A stretch of 15,228 nucleotides of DNA, taken from the NCBI GenBank assembly GCA_030688115.1, contig JAUYIX010000038.1, positions 1-15,228 of the forward strand, given 5' to 3'. The notes beneath the pieces were generated by a model. That model did not search any database. It worked only from the letters and a program-made list of their open reading frames with translations, and was not told the DNA's origin. The DNA comes from a bacterium. Lineage in GTDB: Bacteria; Patescibacteriota; JAUYIX01. Of this stretch, positions 1 to 7,020 are shown one piece after another (positions within the stretch are counted from its first letter, which is position 1; every line of letters begins with the position of its first letter). A program made the position numbers and the translations under genes.

Positions 1-259
1 TGGCCAGTTCGCTTTTGGTCCGCTTTAGGTTCTCGGTTGAGAGGACATAGATCGTCAGGTTGGTAATCCCCATAGCCTGGGCTTTTTTGATAGCGCGCTT
101 GAGTGTCTCTACTCCCGCCTCGTGTCCCTTGCCCGAGGGCAAGCCGCGCTCCTTGGCCCAGCGACGGTTGCCGTCAATGATGATCCCGACGTGTTTTGGA
201 ACGTCCTCACGTGTGAGTGTGCCGGGGGTTAGCGGACTCGTCTTGATCTCTTGTTGCAT
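1..259 (-). CDS. uppS: Undecaprenyl diphosphate synthase, 5' part (partial)
   Basis: The first 86 residues are present; the gene runs off the left edge. It is a cis-prenyltransferase that condenses isopentenyl diphosphates onto farnesyl diphosphate to make the C55 lipid carrier for peptidoglycan and surface polysaccharides. The diagnostic N-terminal block is visible: HVGIIIDGNRRWAKERG (residues 23-39), with the catalytic Asp of the DGN motif and the diphosphate-binding Arg residues, then GHEAGVETL and LTIYVLSTEN, all in canonical order. About 22 residues precede the core, slightly longer than the E. coli enzyme. The ATG at 259 was chosen because it is the first Met before the conserved block, and a good -35/-10 pair ends 7 nt upstream of it. 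No strong Shine-Dalgarno is seen. Identification is secure; only the C-terminal dimerisation half is missing. Confidence 0.95.
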   Translation of the reverse strand, partial: MQQEIKTSPLTPGTLTREDVPKHVGIIIDGNRRWAKERGLPSGKGHEAGVETLKRAIKKAQAMGITNLTIYVLSTENLKRTKSELA

Positions 260-296
260 GGCGAACATCCTAATCCCAAGTGTGTACCTACGTCAA
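260..296 (-). promoter_or_regulatory. Leaderless-type promoter of uppS
   Basis: Reading the minus strand, TTGACG (296-291) is followed after 18 nt by TAGGAT (272-267) and then, 7 nt later, by the ATG at 259. Initiation about 7 nt below the -10 box would begin at or within a base of the start codon, so a leaderless or near-leaderless transcript is predicted. TTAGGAT could alternatively act as a weak ribosome site, but its match to AGGAGG is poor. Confidence 0.55.
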
Positions 297-318
297 TTGC
301 CATGGATCACACGCTCCA

Positions 319-1815
319 CTAACCGCCCAAAAAACTCTGGCCGATCATGAGATCGTACCAACTCTCGACCAGCGGGCGATCATCCGTTGCCGGCGCCAAG
401 TCCTGATCCGGCTGGACCTGCTGTAACGAGTCCTCCAAGGAGTTCGCTACCAAATGACGATCAGTATTTGTAAAGAGTTCTGCCTGAGGAGTACTAATCG
501 GCGAGTCGCTGGCATAAAAAACCGTGTTGTAACTGCCCGGTATATCGACTACGTAGGTGTACGGAAAAACAGATGCGATCGTCGTCCTAAAACTGCGCGC
601 GACATGCGAGTCCTCGCTAACCGTGTTTAGATTTAGCGCCATCACCCCGCCATCCTTGAGCGTCCCACGCACCTGCTCAAAAAACTCAATGGTCGACATG
701 TGGGCCGGTATATACAACTGTCTAAAAGCGTCGACAATGATGACATCAAAACGGTCTTGCTGTGTGCTCAGCCAGGTGCGACCATCTCCAACGATCGCAG
801 TAAGCGACCCAATATCATCCAGACCAAAAAACTCACGGCCCAGCTTGATCGTCTCGGGATCAAGCTCAACTCCGGTGATGCTAAGCGACTCTCCAGCGTA
901 ATACCGGTCCAGCTGACGAGCAACGGTGCCGGCCGCCAAACCAATAACGGCGACATCGAGCCGCTGTTGCTCCCGCCACGCTGACGTGAGCTCCGGCGTA
1001 AAGCTTAGCCAATCAAAAACCAACCCGGTCGCCAGTTTGTCCGGATCATATACCGAGTGCACACCCAGCCCCTCATCCTGCTCCAGATGAACCGCTGACC
1101 CGCCATCACTGACCACTCGCAAATACTCAAGCGCGCTCTCTCGCTCAGCGACTACGCTTGGGTCATCAGCCAAGGCTGGATTGATCACCAGCGAGGCCGT
1201 AAGGATGATGAGTGCCACAAGGCTCCCCTTCCAGCGCCCCAAACCGACCGCAGCGATCAGCGCGAGCAGCGCTGCCAACAGCAGTATGGTTTTTTTAGTG
1301 CCCAGTAACGGAACCAAAAGCAACGTGGGCAAAAAAGTGCCGAGCAAACTACCCAACGTCGACCAAGCAAACACGTTGCCGGCTCCACGACCGCGCTGAT
1401 CATGTTGTTGCGTGGCCAGTCGCACCAACCAAGGGCTGACCGTTCCCAGTAGGACAAACGGGATAAAAAAGAGCGCGGCAACCCCGATCAAACTAAACAC
1501 AACCAAGCGCCAGTCTATAGTGGTTATTTGGTCACGCAGCAGACCCAACAGGGCCGGCGCTACAAAAGGGATCAAGGCACAAAGACAAGCCGTAACCAGC
1601 ATCAACAAAAAAAGCGGTCGGGCGGTTTTGAGTTTGTCAGCCCAAACTCCTCCCAACCAATACCCTAACGCCAGACCTGCCAAGATCACAGCCAGTATGT
1701 TGGTCGTAATAAATATCGAGTTACCAAAAAACGGAGCGACGATCCTAAATGCCGTGATTTCTATACCAAGCACAACCAAACCGCTGATAAAGGCGACCGT
1801 TTTAATAAATCGCAT
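319..1815 (-). CDS. Membrane-fused spermidine-synthase-like protein
   Basis: 498 aa with two parts. Residues about 5-210 are six or seven hydrophobic helices of the kind in 'fused MFS/spermidine synthase' proteins. Residues about 225-498 form a Rossmann methyltransferase/aminopropyltransferase fold. Visible motifs are GLAAGT (292-297, the glycine-rich loop), ITGVELDP (313-320, acidic residue for the nucleoside), GDGRTWL (343-349), IIVDAF (359-364, acidic residue at the putative catalytic position) and the terminal TDDRPLVE typical of this family. The family normally transfers an aminopropyl group from decarboxylated SAM, but the true substrate of membrane-fused members is largely unknown. The motif I loop is GLAAGT rather than the soluble enzymes' GGGDG, so polyamine synthesis is not assured. 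The ATG at 1815 lies 17 nt past the stop of the wall-binding protein gene with no clear Shine-Dalgarno, suggesting co-transcription. The stop is TAG at 319-321. Confidence 0.8.
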   Translation of the reverse strand: MRFIKTVAFISGLVVLGIEITAFRIVAPFFGNSIFITTNILAVILAGLALGYWLGGVWADKLKTARPLFLLMLVTACLCALIPFVAPALLGLLRDQITTIDWRLVVFSLIGVAALFFIPFVLLGTVSPWLVRLATQQHDQRGRGAGNVFAWSTLGSLLGTFLPTLLLVPLLGTKKTILLLAALLALIAAVGLGRWKGSLVALIILTASLVINPALADDPSVVAERESALEYLRVVSDGGSAVHLEQDEGLGVHSVYDPDKLATGLVFDWLSFTPELTSAWREQQRLDVAVIGLAAGTVARQLDRYYAGESLSITGVELDPETIKLGREFFGLDDIGSLTAIVGDGRTWLSTQQDRFDVIIVDAFRQLYIPAHMSTIEFFEQVRGTLKDGGVMALNLNTVSEDSHVARSFRTTIASVFPYTYVVDIPGSYNTVFYASDSPISTPQAELFTNTDRHLVANSLEDSLQQVQPDQDLAPATDDRPLVESWYDLMIGQSFLGG

Positions 1816-1839
1816 TATTTTAGAGAATTGTTTTAGAGA
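1814..1839 (-). repeat. 13-bp tandem duplication at the gene junction
   Basis: On the minus strand, TCTCTAAAACAAT is immediately followed by TCTCTAAAATAAT, 12 of 13 positions identical. The first copy includes the TAA stop of the wall-binding protein gene (1835-1833); the second copy ends within the ATG of the spermidine-synthase-like gene. It may be a slipped-strand duplication that created the present intergenic spacer. It does not resemble a terminator or ribosome site. Confidence 0.6.
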
Positions 1840-4800
1840 GATGATTCTAGCGAGGACTCAACACCCGATGAGATCGCACTGCTGCCACCAAAGATCACAC
1901 CACCTATGACGGTGGCCCCGTTGGCTGACAAATAACTTGTCACATGGTCCGGCACCTCGCCCGGTAGAACCAGCAATAACGGAGCCAACACCTGCTGCGA
2001 GCCCAGTAGCGGTCCCGCTACCAGCGCGTCCGGAAAATTAGTGCCCGTAGCAAAACCTACCGTCTCGGCTCCCGGATAAAAGGTTTGTGCGATCTGTACC
2101 GCCGTATCGTAACGGTTAGAACCGGCGATCCGATCGACGGTGCCATAGGCGCTAGCGTCGCTGGCTACATCGTCCTCCACTACGGCCACCCCGCCAACGA
2201 TATGAATCGTGGTGGCGGGAGTAGAGGCCAAAAAGTCCCGAGTAACGTCGGGTAAATCAGCTTTAGAGGTTAGGACGATCGCGGCGCGGTCGCGGGCGGC
2301 CACCGAGGAGGCTGCCAACGCATCAGGAAAACTAGTACCACTGGCCAAAAACACCTCGGTCAAGTTGTTGAGTTTTTCTGCGACTGCGACCGCCGTGGCA
2401 TAACGATCGTCTCCGGCAAGACGCTGTACCTGATAACCGAGTGACGAGAGCTGCTCCTCCACAGGCGTCGAGATGGCGCTTGTTCCGCCTAGTAACCAAA
2501 CGTTGCCGCCGGAGGGTAAAACACGCTCAATCTCGACCGCTACCTCAGCCGGCAATGTGGCCGTCTCGGTGAGTAAGATTGGGGCGTTTTCTTGAGCGGC
2601 CAGCGGCGCTCCCGCCAGTCCGTCCGCAAAGTTGTCTCCCCGTGCCAAAAAAACCGCACCGGCGCTGTCGTCTTGCGCAAATTGGCTTTGGCTAATGGCC
2701 ACTGAGGTAGCGTAACGGTTAGCCCCCTGTAAACGGTCCAGCAAGATATAGCTGTAGGCCCCACGATCAAACTCGCCGAGCTGCGAGCGCGAGCGTCCAT
2801 CAAAATCTTTGTCGTATCCGTGCGTTGACCCGGCCCGCACCGCCGAGGAGCCGGACCTTACTTTATAGTTTTGAGCACCCTCCTGACGCGATAGATTGAG
2901 CGCCGCGTCCGCCATCATCTGGTAGACAACACCGGTAGTGGTATAAAATGAGTTGTTTGCGTAGGTGTCATAAACCAATTTGGCGATGTTCTCGTTGCCC
3001 GGCATCTCTAGCCAGGTATGAAAATAATAAATGCGCGAGGCAATCGACCCCGGCGTGGTGCGATTTAGGTACCAATAGATTTGTCCGCTGTTTGGATCCC
3101 AAAGTTGCGAGCTAAAGGTATTACCAAACAACTCCAAGTCACTTGTGCTAAACGTGATGCCGGCCTCGCGTGCGGCAGTCACAAACTTGAGGACGGTTCC
3201 ACCATGGTTAACATCCTCCGGAATAACCTCGCTCCATGAGTCCCAGCTGCCGGACGGATAGTAATAGCGCCAGTAGTAATACTGCTGTCCATCGGGCGCC
3301 GTTTTAACCTCGAGTTTTGATTTAAACCAGGCTGCGACCTGTTGCGCCCGCGTAAAATACTTGGTCTCGCCGGTGGCCTGATACATACGCACCCAAAGTT
3401 GCGCCAGGTCGGTGCTCTGGTTGACCGGCAGCGTATTCCCCGGGATCGCGTATTGTTCATCCGTCGGCCAGGTATAGACCCCTCCCGATCCTCCGTTCCA
3501 GCCCGCCGAGTAGGAGGCTTTAAAATACGGCTCCCACTTGGGGTAAATATTATCGCCCACAAGCGTGACGTACTCATTTGCTTTTGTAAGCAAGGTAGAA
3601 CCACCGGCACTGATAGAGTGCAGCGTCGGATCGCTCTTGACCTCGACCGCAAACTCGATCAACGGCGCCAGCATTCCGCCCTCGATGTTCTCATACTCCA
3701 GCTGTTTTTTTGCCTTGGTCTGTAGTTTGTAGACATCTCCCACCCAGGGATAGGAGTTGGAAAAGATAAAGCGTACGTCGTAGCCGACCGCGCTCTCGAT
3801 GGCAGCATCATCGATCTGTACATTTGATATCCCACCCGGGTAGTTATCGGCCGTGACCGGACAATTAAGGCAGACCGGAGTTCCGCTGGTTCGCCAAACC
3901 TCATAGCGGTGATGACTGGTGGGGAATCTGATCTCGAGCTCCGCATCCTTGACCGTGTCGCCATTACCGGGGCCGTAAATACCGATGTTGCCGCTTACCA
4001 CTGATCCTCCCGAGTCAAGCAATTTAAAGCCGGCAGAGTTGCTGGAGGTGGTGGTGCTGGGTTTGAGCATGGCGCGCGCGTAGCGACTGGTCGACCAGCC
4101 ACAGTAGCCATCATCACTCGTGCCTGGTGAGGCCGCGTTGTCATAACAATTGGACCAGACCGTATCCGCTTGATCTACAATTTTCTCAAGCCAGCGCACG
4201 TCTTTTGTGCCGCGGTACATATCAAGATAGGCCTCAAACATAAAGCCTTGGTCCCAGCGTAAGTTGGCTGCATTGGTGTTGTTTGACCAGGCATCCCCGC
4301 CAAATAAAGCTGCATCCAAGTCGCGCACCTTATTGTGCAAAAAGTTTGTTTTATCGGACTCGCGCGTGGTCGTGCTGCGGTAACGCGGGTCTGACTCGCT
4401 GGAGCCGCTCTCGCCGCCCGCACTCGCGCCAAGACTGCTGACCGTGTACTTGGCCGCATCAGCGACTTCGCCGAGCGCTCCGCTGGGGTTCCAGTAGGTG
4501 TTTTTGCGGGTGGTCAATCCGGAGCGCGAGGCGTTGTCGATTTTGACCGGGTTCTGCATGGCCGATCCAAAAATGTTGTTTTGCAATAATGCTCCGGTCG
4601 AACCACTCAGCTCAATCCCATTAACAGCATGATGCACGCTGGCGTTGTACACATCGAGGCTCGCCGAGTTCACGGCCCTGATCGCGGCGCCATAAATGGT
4701 CGTACCGATAATATTTAACGCTGAGTCGTTGGGAGAATTTTGAAAAAGAATGCCAGCATCACCAGCGCCGCGATCACCAATGTCGTTGACCCAGACCGAG

Positions 4801-5513
4801 CGCGCCGATGAGTTTCCGGCGTTATCAAAAAGTATACCGGTATTGACGTAGTGTTCTACCTTAAGACCGACAATGAGCACATTAGGTACGTTAATCACGC
4901 GCAGACCATTTGCTCCTGTCGTTACATAAATCGGCCGCGTGTTGGGATCCACATAGTCCAACAAACGGACATACACTTTGCCGCCTGAGGTGTACCAGAC
5001 ATTGCGTTGCCGCTTGACGTCATTAAGAGAGGAGACCTTATTGAGTCGCTCGACCCCATCGGTAACCATTTTTGCGCCGGAGACGGGAGCCTGATAGACA
5101 TCAACCGTCCCGGAGACTTTACTCCAATTAGACGGCACGGCTGCCCCACTCAGGACCGGCTTTGCGGATTGCGCGTTTTTTATCGTTATTACAGCGCCCG
5201 CCGGCCCGTTATTTTTTCCGGTGAGTGTGGTCTCGCTGACGTACGTCCCCGGATATACCGAGAGCGTATAGTTGCTGGTCGGTGTCGCCGGAATAGCATC
5301 AATCGCGGCCTGCAACGAGCCATACTGCTGGCCGGGTCCCACTTTATACTCTACGGTCGCCAGTGCGGCCTTAATTGTCGGTACAACGTCTTGTTCTGCC
5401 GCCTGAGCCTGAGATTGAGGCTGGCCCTGAGGTAGAACAAAAATAGCCAGCGCCGCCAGCATTGCCGCAGCCAAACCGATTCCGTATACGCCTTTTAGGG
5501 AAGAACTCTTCAT
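1833..5513 (-). CDS. Secreted beta-helix/(alpha/alpha) domain protein with three cell-wall-binding repeats
   Basis: 1226 aa. Residues 1-38 are a signal peptide (K2/K7, hydrophobic 11-27, AQAA). Residues about 53-385 resemble a pectate-lyase-like right-handed beta-helix: GPGQQYGSLQAAIDAIP, then LSVYPGTYVSE, then N-rich rungs (NVLIVGLKVEHYVNTGI, LLQNNIFG). Residues about 386-880 look like an alpha-helical barrel as found in uronate-acting epimerases, lyases and six-hairpin glycosidases: WDQGFMFEAYLDMY, LPVNQSTDLAQLWVRMYQATGETKYF, IPEDVNHGG; a beta-rich part lies at about 485-600, with possible disulfides C456/C471 and C548/C551. Residues 884-922 look like the usual closing segment of a beta-helix. 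Residues 925-1226 are three CWB2 (PF04122) repeats, which bind anionic wall polymers. The catalytic activity is unknown; carbohydrate or uronate processing at the wall is inference. It starts 25 nt after the 73-aa membrane protein gene. Confidence 0.85.
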   Translation of the reverse strand: MKSSSLKGVYGIGLAAAMLAALAIFVLPQGQPQSQAQAAEQDVVPTIKAALATVEYKVGPGQQYGSLQAAIDAIPATPTSNYTLSVYPGTYVSETTLTGKNNGPAGAVITIKNAQSAKPVLSGAAVPSNWSKVSGTVDVYQAPVSGAKMVTDGVERLNKVSSLNDVKRQRNVWYTSGGKVYVRLLDYVDPNTRPIYVTTGANGLRVINVPNVLIVGLKVEHYVNTGILFDNAGNSSARSVWVNDIGDRGAGDAGILFQNSPNDSALNIIGTTIYGAAIRAVNSASLDVYNASVHHAVNGIELSGSTGALLQNNIFGSAMQNPVKIDNASRSGLTTRKNTYWNPSGALGEVADAAKYTVSSLGASAGGESGSSESDPRYRSTTTRESDKTNFLHNKVRDLDAALFGGDAWSNNTNAANLRWDQGFMFEAYLDMYRGTKDVRWLEKIVDQADTVWSNCYDNAASPGTSDDGYCGWSTSRYARAMLKPSTTTSSNSAGFKLLDSGGSVVSGNIGIYGPGNGDTVKDAELEIRFPTSHHRYEVWRTSGTPVCLNCPVTADNYPGGISNVQIDDAAIESAVGYDVRFIFSNSYPWVGDVYKLQTKAKKQLEYENIEGGMLAPLIEFAVEVKSDPTLHSISAGGSTLLTKANEYVTLVGDNIYPKWEPYFKASYSAGWNGGSGGVYTWPTDEQYAIPGNTLPVNQSTDLAQLWVRMYQATGETKYFTRAQQVAAWFKSKLEVKTAPDGQQYYYWRYYYPSGSWDSWSEVIPEDVNHGGTVLKFVTAAREAGITFSTSDLELFGNTFSSQLWDPNSGQIYWYLNRTTPGSIASRIYYFHTWLEMPGNENIAKLVYDTYANNSFYTTTGVVYQMMADAALNLSRQEGAQNYKVRSGSSAVRAGSTHGYDKDFDGRSRSQLGEFDRGAYSYILLDRLQGANRYATSVAISQSQFAQDDSAGAVFLARGDNFADGLAGAPLAAQENAPILLTETATLPAEVAVEIERVLPSGGNVWLLGGTSAISTPVEEQLSSLGYQVQRLAGDDRYATAVAVAEKLNNLTEVFLASGTSFPDALAASSVAARDRAAIVLTSKADLPDVTRDFLASTPATTIHIVGGVAVVEDDVASDASAYGTVDRIAGSNRYDTAVQIAQTFYPGAETVGFATGTNFPDALVAGPLLGSQQVLAPLLLVLPGEVPDHVTSYLSANGATVIGGVIFGGSSAISSGVESSLESSL
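1872..2741 (-). repeat. Three tandem CWB2 wall-binding repeats (coding)
   Basis: Within the large protein, residues about 925-1017, 1027-1113 and 1125-1214 each carry the same framework: R(L/I)AG-x-(D/N)RY-x-TAV near the start, a VFLASGT-x-FPDALAA-type segment, an APILLT strand, and an IVGG/LLGG-x-x-AIS turn. This is the classic three-copy CWB2 module of secreted Gram-positive wall proteins. The repeats are diverged in DNA, so this is an ancient triplication and not a recent tandem expansion. Confidence 0.9.
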
Positions 5514-5538
5514 TAATGCGTTTTACTGTATTAGAAAA

Positions 5539-5760
5539 TCAGAAAAATTCAATGACCGGAAAACGATTATTGAGCTCGGTTTCGTTCACTACTTGGCCAC
5601 GTTTGTCCATATTTTGCAAGAACCGGTCACGTCTGGTCTCTTGAACCGCGTTGTAGAGCAGCGCAAACCCGATCGCCAGGATGGCGATAACCGTAAACAG
5701 CGCCAGGCCGACGAGCAGGCTGGTTCTGCGGGGGTGAGCAATGATTTTGACCTTGTCCAT
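5539..5760 (-). CDS. Small single-pass membrane protein
   Basis: 73 aa of no recognised family. A basic N-terminus (KVKIIAHPRR) precedes one strong transmembrane helix (about residues 14-36), followed by a charged segment (QETRRDRFLQNMDKRG) and the tail NETELNNRFPVIEFF. This gives an N-in, C-out topology with about 37 residues outside. It sits 25 nt upstream of the secreted wall-binding protein in the same direction, so the two may be one transcript. No Shine-Dalgarno is seen before the ATG at 5760. It could be an accessory or anchoring factor for its neighbour, but that is only contextual. The sensible hydrophobicity pattern and exact fit between neighbours argue that it is real. Confidence 0.6.
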   Translation of the reverse strand: MDKVKIIAHPRRTSLLVGLALFTVIAILAIGFALLYNAVQETRRDRFLQNMDKRGQVVNETELNNRFPVIEFF

Positions 5761-5771
5761 ATACCGGGTAG

Positions 5772-5779
5772 TCTATAGT
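5772..5779. promoter_or_regulatory. Possible overlapping divergent -10 boxes
   Basis: The 45-bp spacer between the divergent 73-aa gene and the GT2 gene contains the near-palindrome TCTATAGT. It reads TATAGT on the plus strand (5774-5779) and TATAGA on the minus strand (5777-5772). Both are good -10 hexamers, but neither has a convincing -35 at 17 bp. The plus-strand transcript would carry a leader of about 20 nt; the minus-strand one would be nearly leaderless. Confidence 0.3.
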
Positions 5780-5805
5780 GCTTAATAGTTGCCACGCATG
5801 ACCGT

Positions 5806-6573
5806 ATGAGATTACCTTATTCACTGAGCATTATCATCCCCGCCTACAACGAGGCCCGGCGTCTGCCCCAGACGTTGCGTGATGTCGTGACGTATCTGGC
5901 AGAACATGCCGCATCGTTTGAGGTTTTAGTGGTTGACGATGGTTCTACCGACGGAACGGTCAAGCTGGTGCAAGAGGCCTCCAAACGCTGGCCACAAATA
6001 CGACTGATCCAAAATGACGGCAATCAGGGTAAAGGTGCCAGCGTGCAGCATGGCATGCGCCTGGCCCGGGGAGACTTTATTGTGTATATGGACGCAGACC
6101 ACTCAACCAATATCAACGAGCTCTATAAACTCCCGGCATTACTCAAACACGGCGGTGATGTTTTTGTCAGTTCGCGCTACGTTTATGGCAGCGATATCCA
6201 ACAGCATCAACCCTGGCAACGGGTTGTGATCAGCCGGGTCTCAAATATGGTGATCAGGGTTTTTGCGGTCCCGGGGATTCGCGATACGCAAAACGGTTTT
6301 AAAATCGTGCGGGGCACTGCCGCATCCAAGATAGCGCCGCATCTCTTGCTTAAACGCTGGGCCTTTGACGTCGAGTTCTTGTACGTGGCGCGCGCGCTCG
6401 GGTTTAGATTGGTGGAGTTCCCGGTTACCTGGCATAATACAACCGGCTCTAAGCTCAACGTCGCGCGCGATCTGCGCAATACGGTGGGAGAGTTTTGGAC
6501 TTTTATTTGGAACCGGCTGCGCTCAAAGTATCCAGGTCCCGCAAAACCTCCCCAGCGTGCAGAGCGGGTTTAA
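5806..6573 (+). CDS. GT2 glycosyltransferase, dolichyl-phosphate-glucose synthase-like
   Basis: 255 aa, GT-A fold, cytosolic with no membrane helix. Visible motifs: LSIIIPAYNEARRLPQTL (7-24), VVDDGSTDGT (42-51), GNQGKGASVQHGM (72-84), the metal-binding DXD in YMDADHSTN (94-102), SSRYVYGS, RDTQNGFKI (159-167), WAFDVEFLYVA (185-195) and a late EFPVTWHNTTGSK. The DTQ-GFK and FDVE signatures match the ALG5/DPM-type branch, which transfers a sugar from a nucleotide donor to a polyprenyl phosphate. The lipid acceptor is inferred from family; the sugar cannot be told. The ATG at 5806 overlaps the stop of a three-codon mini-ORF (ATG ACC GTA TGA, 5798-5809). The last 71 bp are shared, on opposite strands, with the end of bcp. 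Confidence 0.85.
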   Translation: MRLPYSLSIIIPAYNEARRLPQTLRDVVTYLAEHAASFEVLVVDDGSTDGTVKLVQEASKRWPQIRLIQNDGNQGKGASVQHGMRLARGDFIVYMDADHSTNINELYKLPALLKHGGDVFVSSRYVYGSDIQQHQPWQRVVISRVSNMVIRVFAVPGIRDTQNGFKIVRGTAASKIAPHLLLKRWAFDVEFLYVARALGFRLVEFPVTWHNTTGSKLNVARDLRNTVGEFWTFIWNRLRSKYPGPAKPPQRAERV

Positions 6574-6991
6574 CTTTTGGATAGACTTTTGCGATTTTGC
6601 CCTTTGGGTCGATTAAATACGAGATGCGATGCGTACCATCATAGGTTTTACCGATAAACTTTTTTTGACCCCAGGCACCGTATTTTTTGATGACGGTCAA
6701 ATCCTCATCGGCTAGCAAGGTAAATGGCAGCGAGTATTTATCGGCAAACTTTGCATGACGTGCTTGGCTGTCTTTGCTAACTCCCAGTACGGTTAAGGCG
6801 CGCTTGGTAAATTTTGGAAAGTTATCGCGGATCGCGCAGGCCTCTTTGGTACACCCCGGAGTATCGTCTTTGTGATATAAGTAGAGCAGGACCCAGCCAC
6901 CGGAGTAGTCCTTAAGACTGTGTTGCGTGCCGGTAGCGTCAGGTAGTCTAAAAGCGGGTGCGCTAGAACCAACTTTGAGTAGTTTTTGCAT
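6503..6991 (-). CDS. bcp: Thiol peroxidase, Bcp/PrxQ-type peroxiredoxin
   Basis: 162 aa, normal full length for the family. It reduces hydrogen peroxide and organic hydroperoxides in the cytosol using thioredoxin-type donors. The active site is KDDTPGCTKEACAIRDN: the peroxidatic Cys is residue 47 in TPGCT and the resolving Cys is residue 52, the five-residue spacing typical of atypical 2-Cys PrxQ proteins. VLGVSKDS, LPFTLLADED, ISYLIDPKGKI and the final VKPALHAGEVL also match the family. The start ATG at 6991 has no Shine-Dalgarno but sits 6 nt below an extended -10 box, so it probably has its own leaderless transcript although the AlkD-like gene ends only 29 nt upstream. Its 3' end overlaps the convergent GT2 gene by 71 bp. 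Confidence 0.93.
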   Translation of the reverse strand: MQKLLKVGSSAPAFRLPDATGTQHSLKDYSGGWVLLYLYHKDDTPGCTKEACAIRDNFPKFTKRALTVLGVSKDSQARHAKFADKYSLPFTLLADEDLTVIKKYGAWGQKKFIGKTYDGTHRISYLIDPKGKIAKVYPKVKPALHAGEVLRDLDTLSAAGSK

Positions 6992-7006
6992 ATCCGCAGT
7001 GTATCA
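6992..7006 (-). promoter_or_regulatory. Extended -10, leaderless-type promoter of bcp
   Basis: On the minus strand the sequence TGA-TACACT (7006-6998) is an extended -10 element (TGN + TANNNT), followed by exactly 6 nt and the ATG of bcp. No good -35 is seen 17 nt upstream, which is acceptable for an extended -10. The predicted start of transcription falls on the A of the start codon. Confidence 0.5.
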
Positions 7007-7020
7007 GACTTTGGGATGTA

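Noticed and set aside
60..350. 96-residue plus-strand open frame at the left edge
   Set aside because: The minus strand encodes the conserved N-terminus of undecaprenyl diphosphate synthase over most of the same bases.
1412..1909. 165-residue plus-strand open frame opposite the spermidine-synthase-like gene
   Set aside because: It is antisense to a well-supported membrane-enzyme gene, crosses the gene junction and shows no domain.
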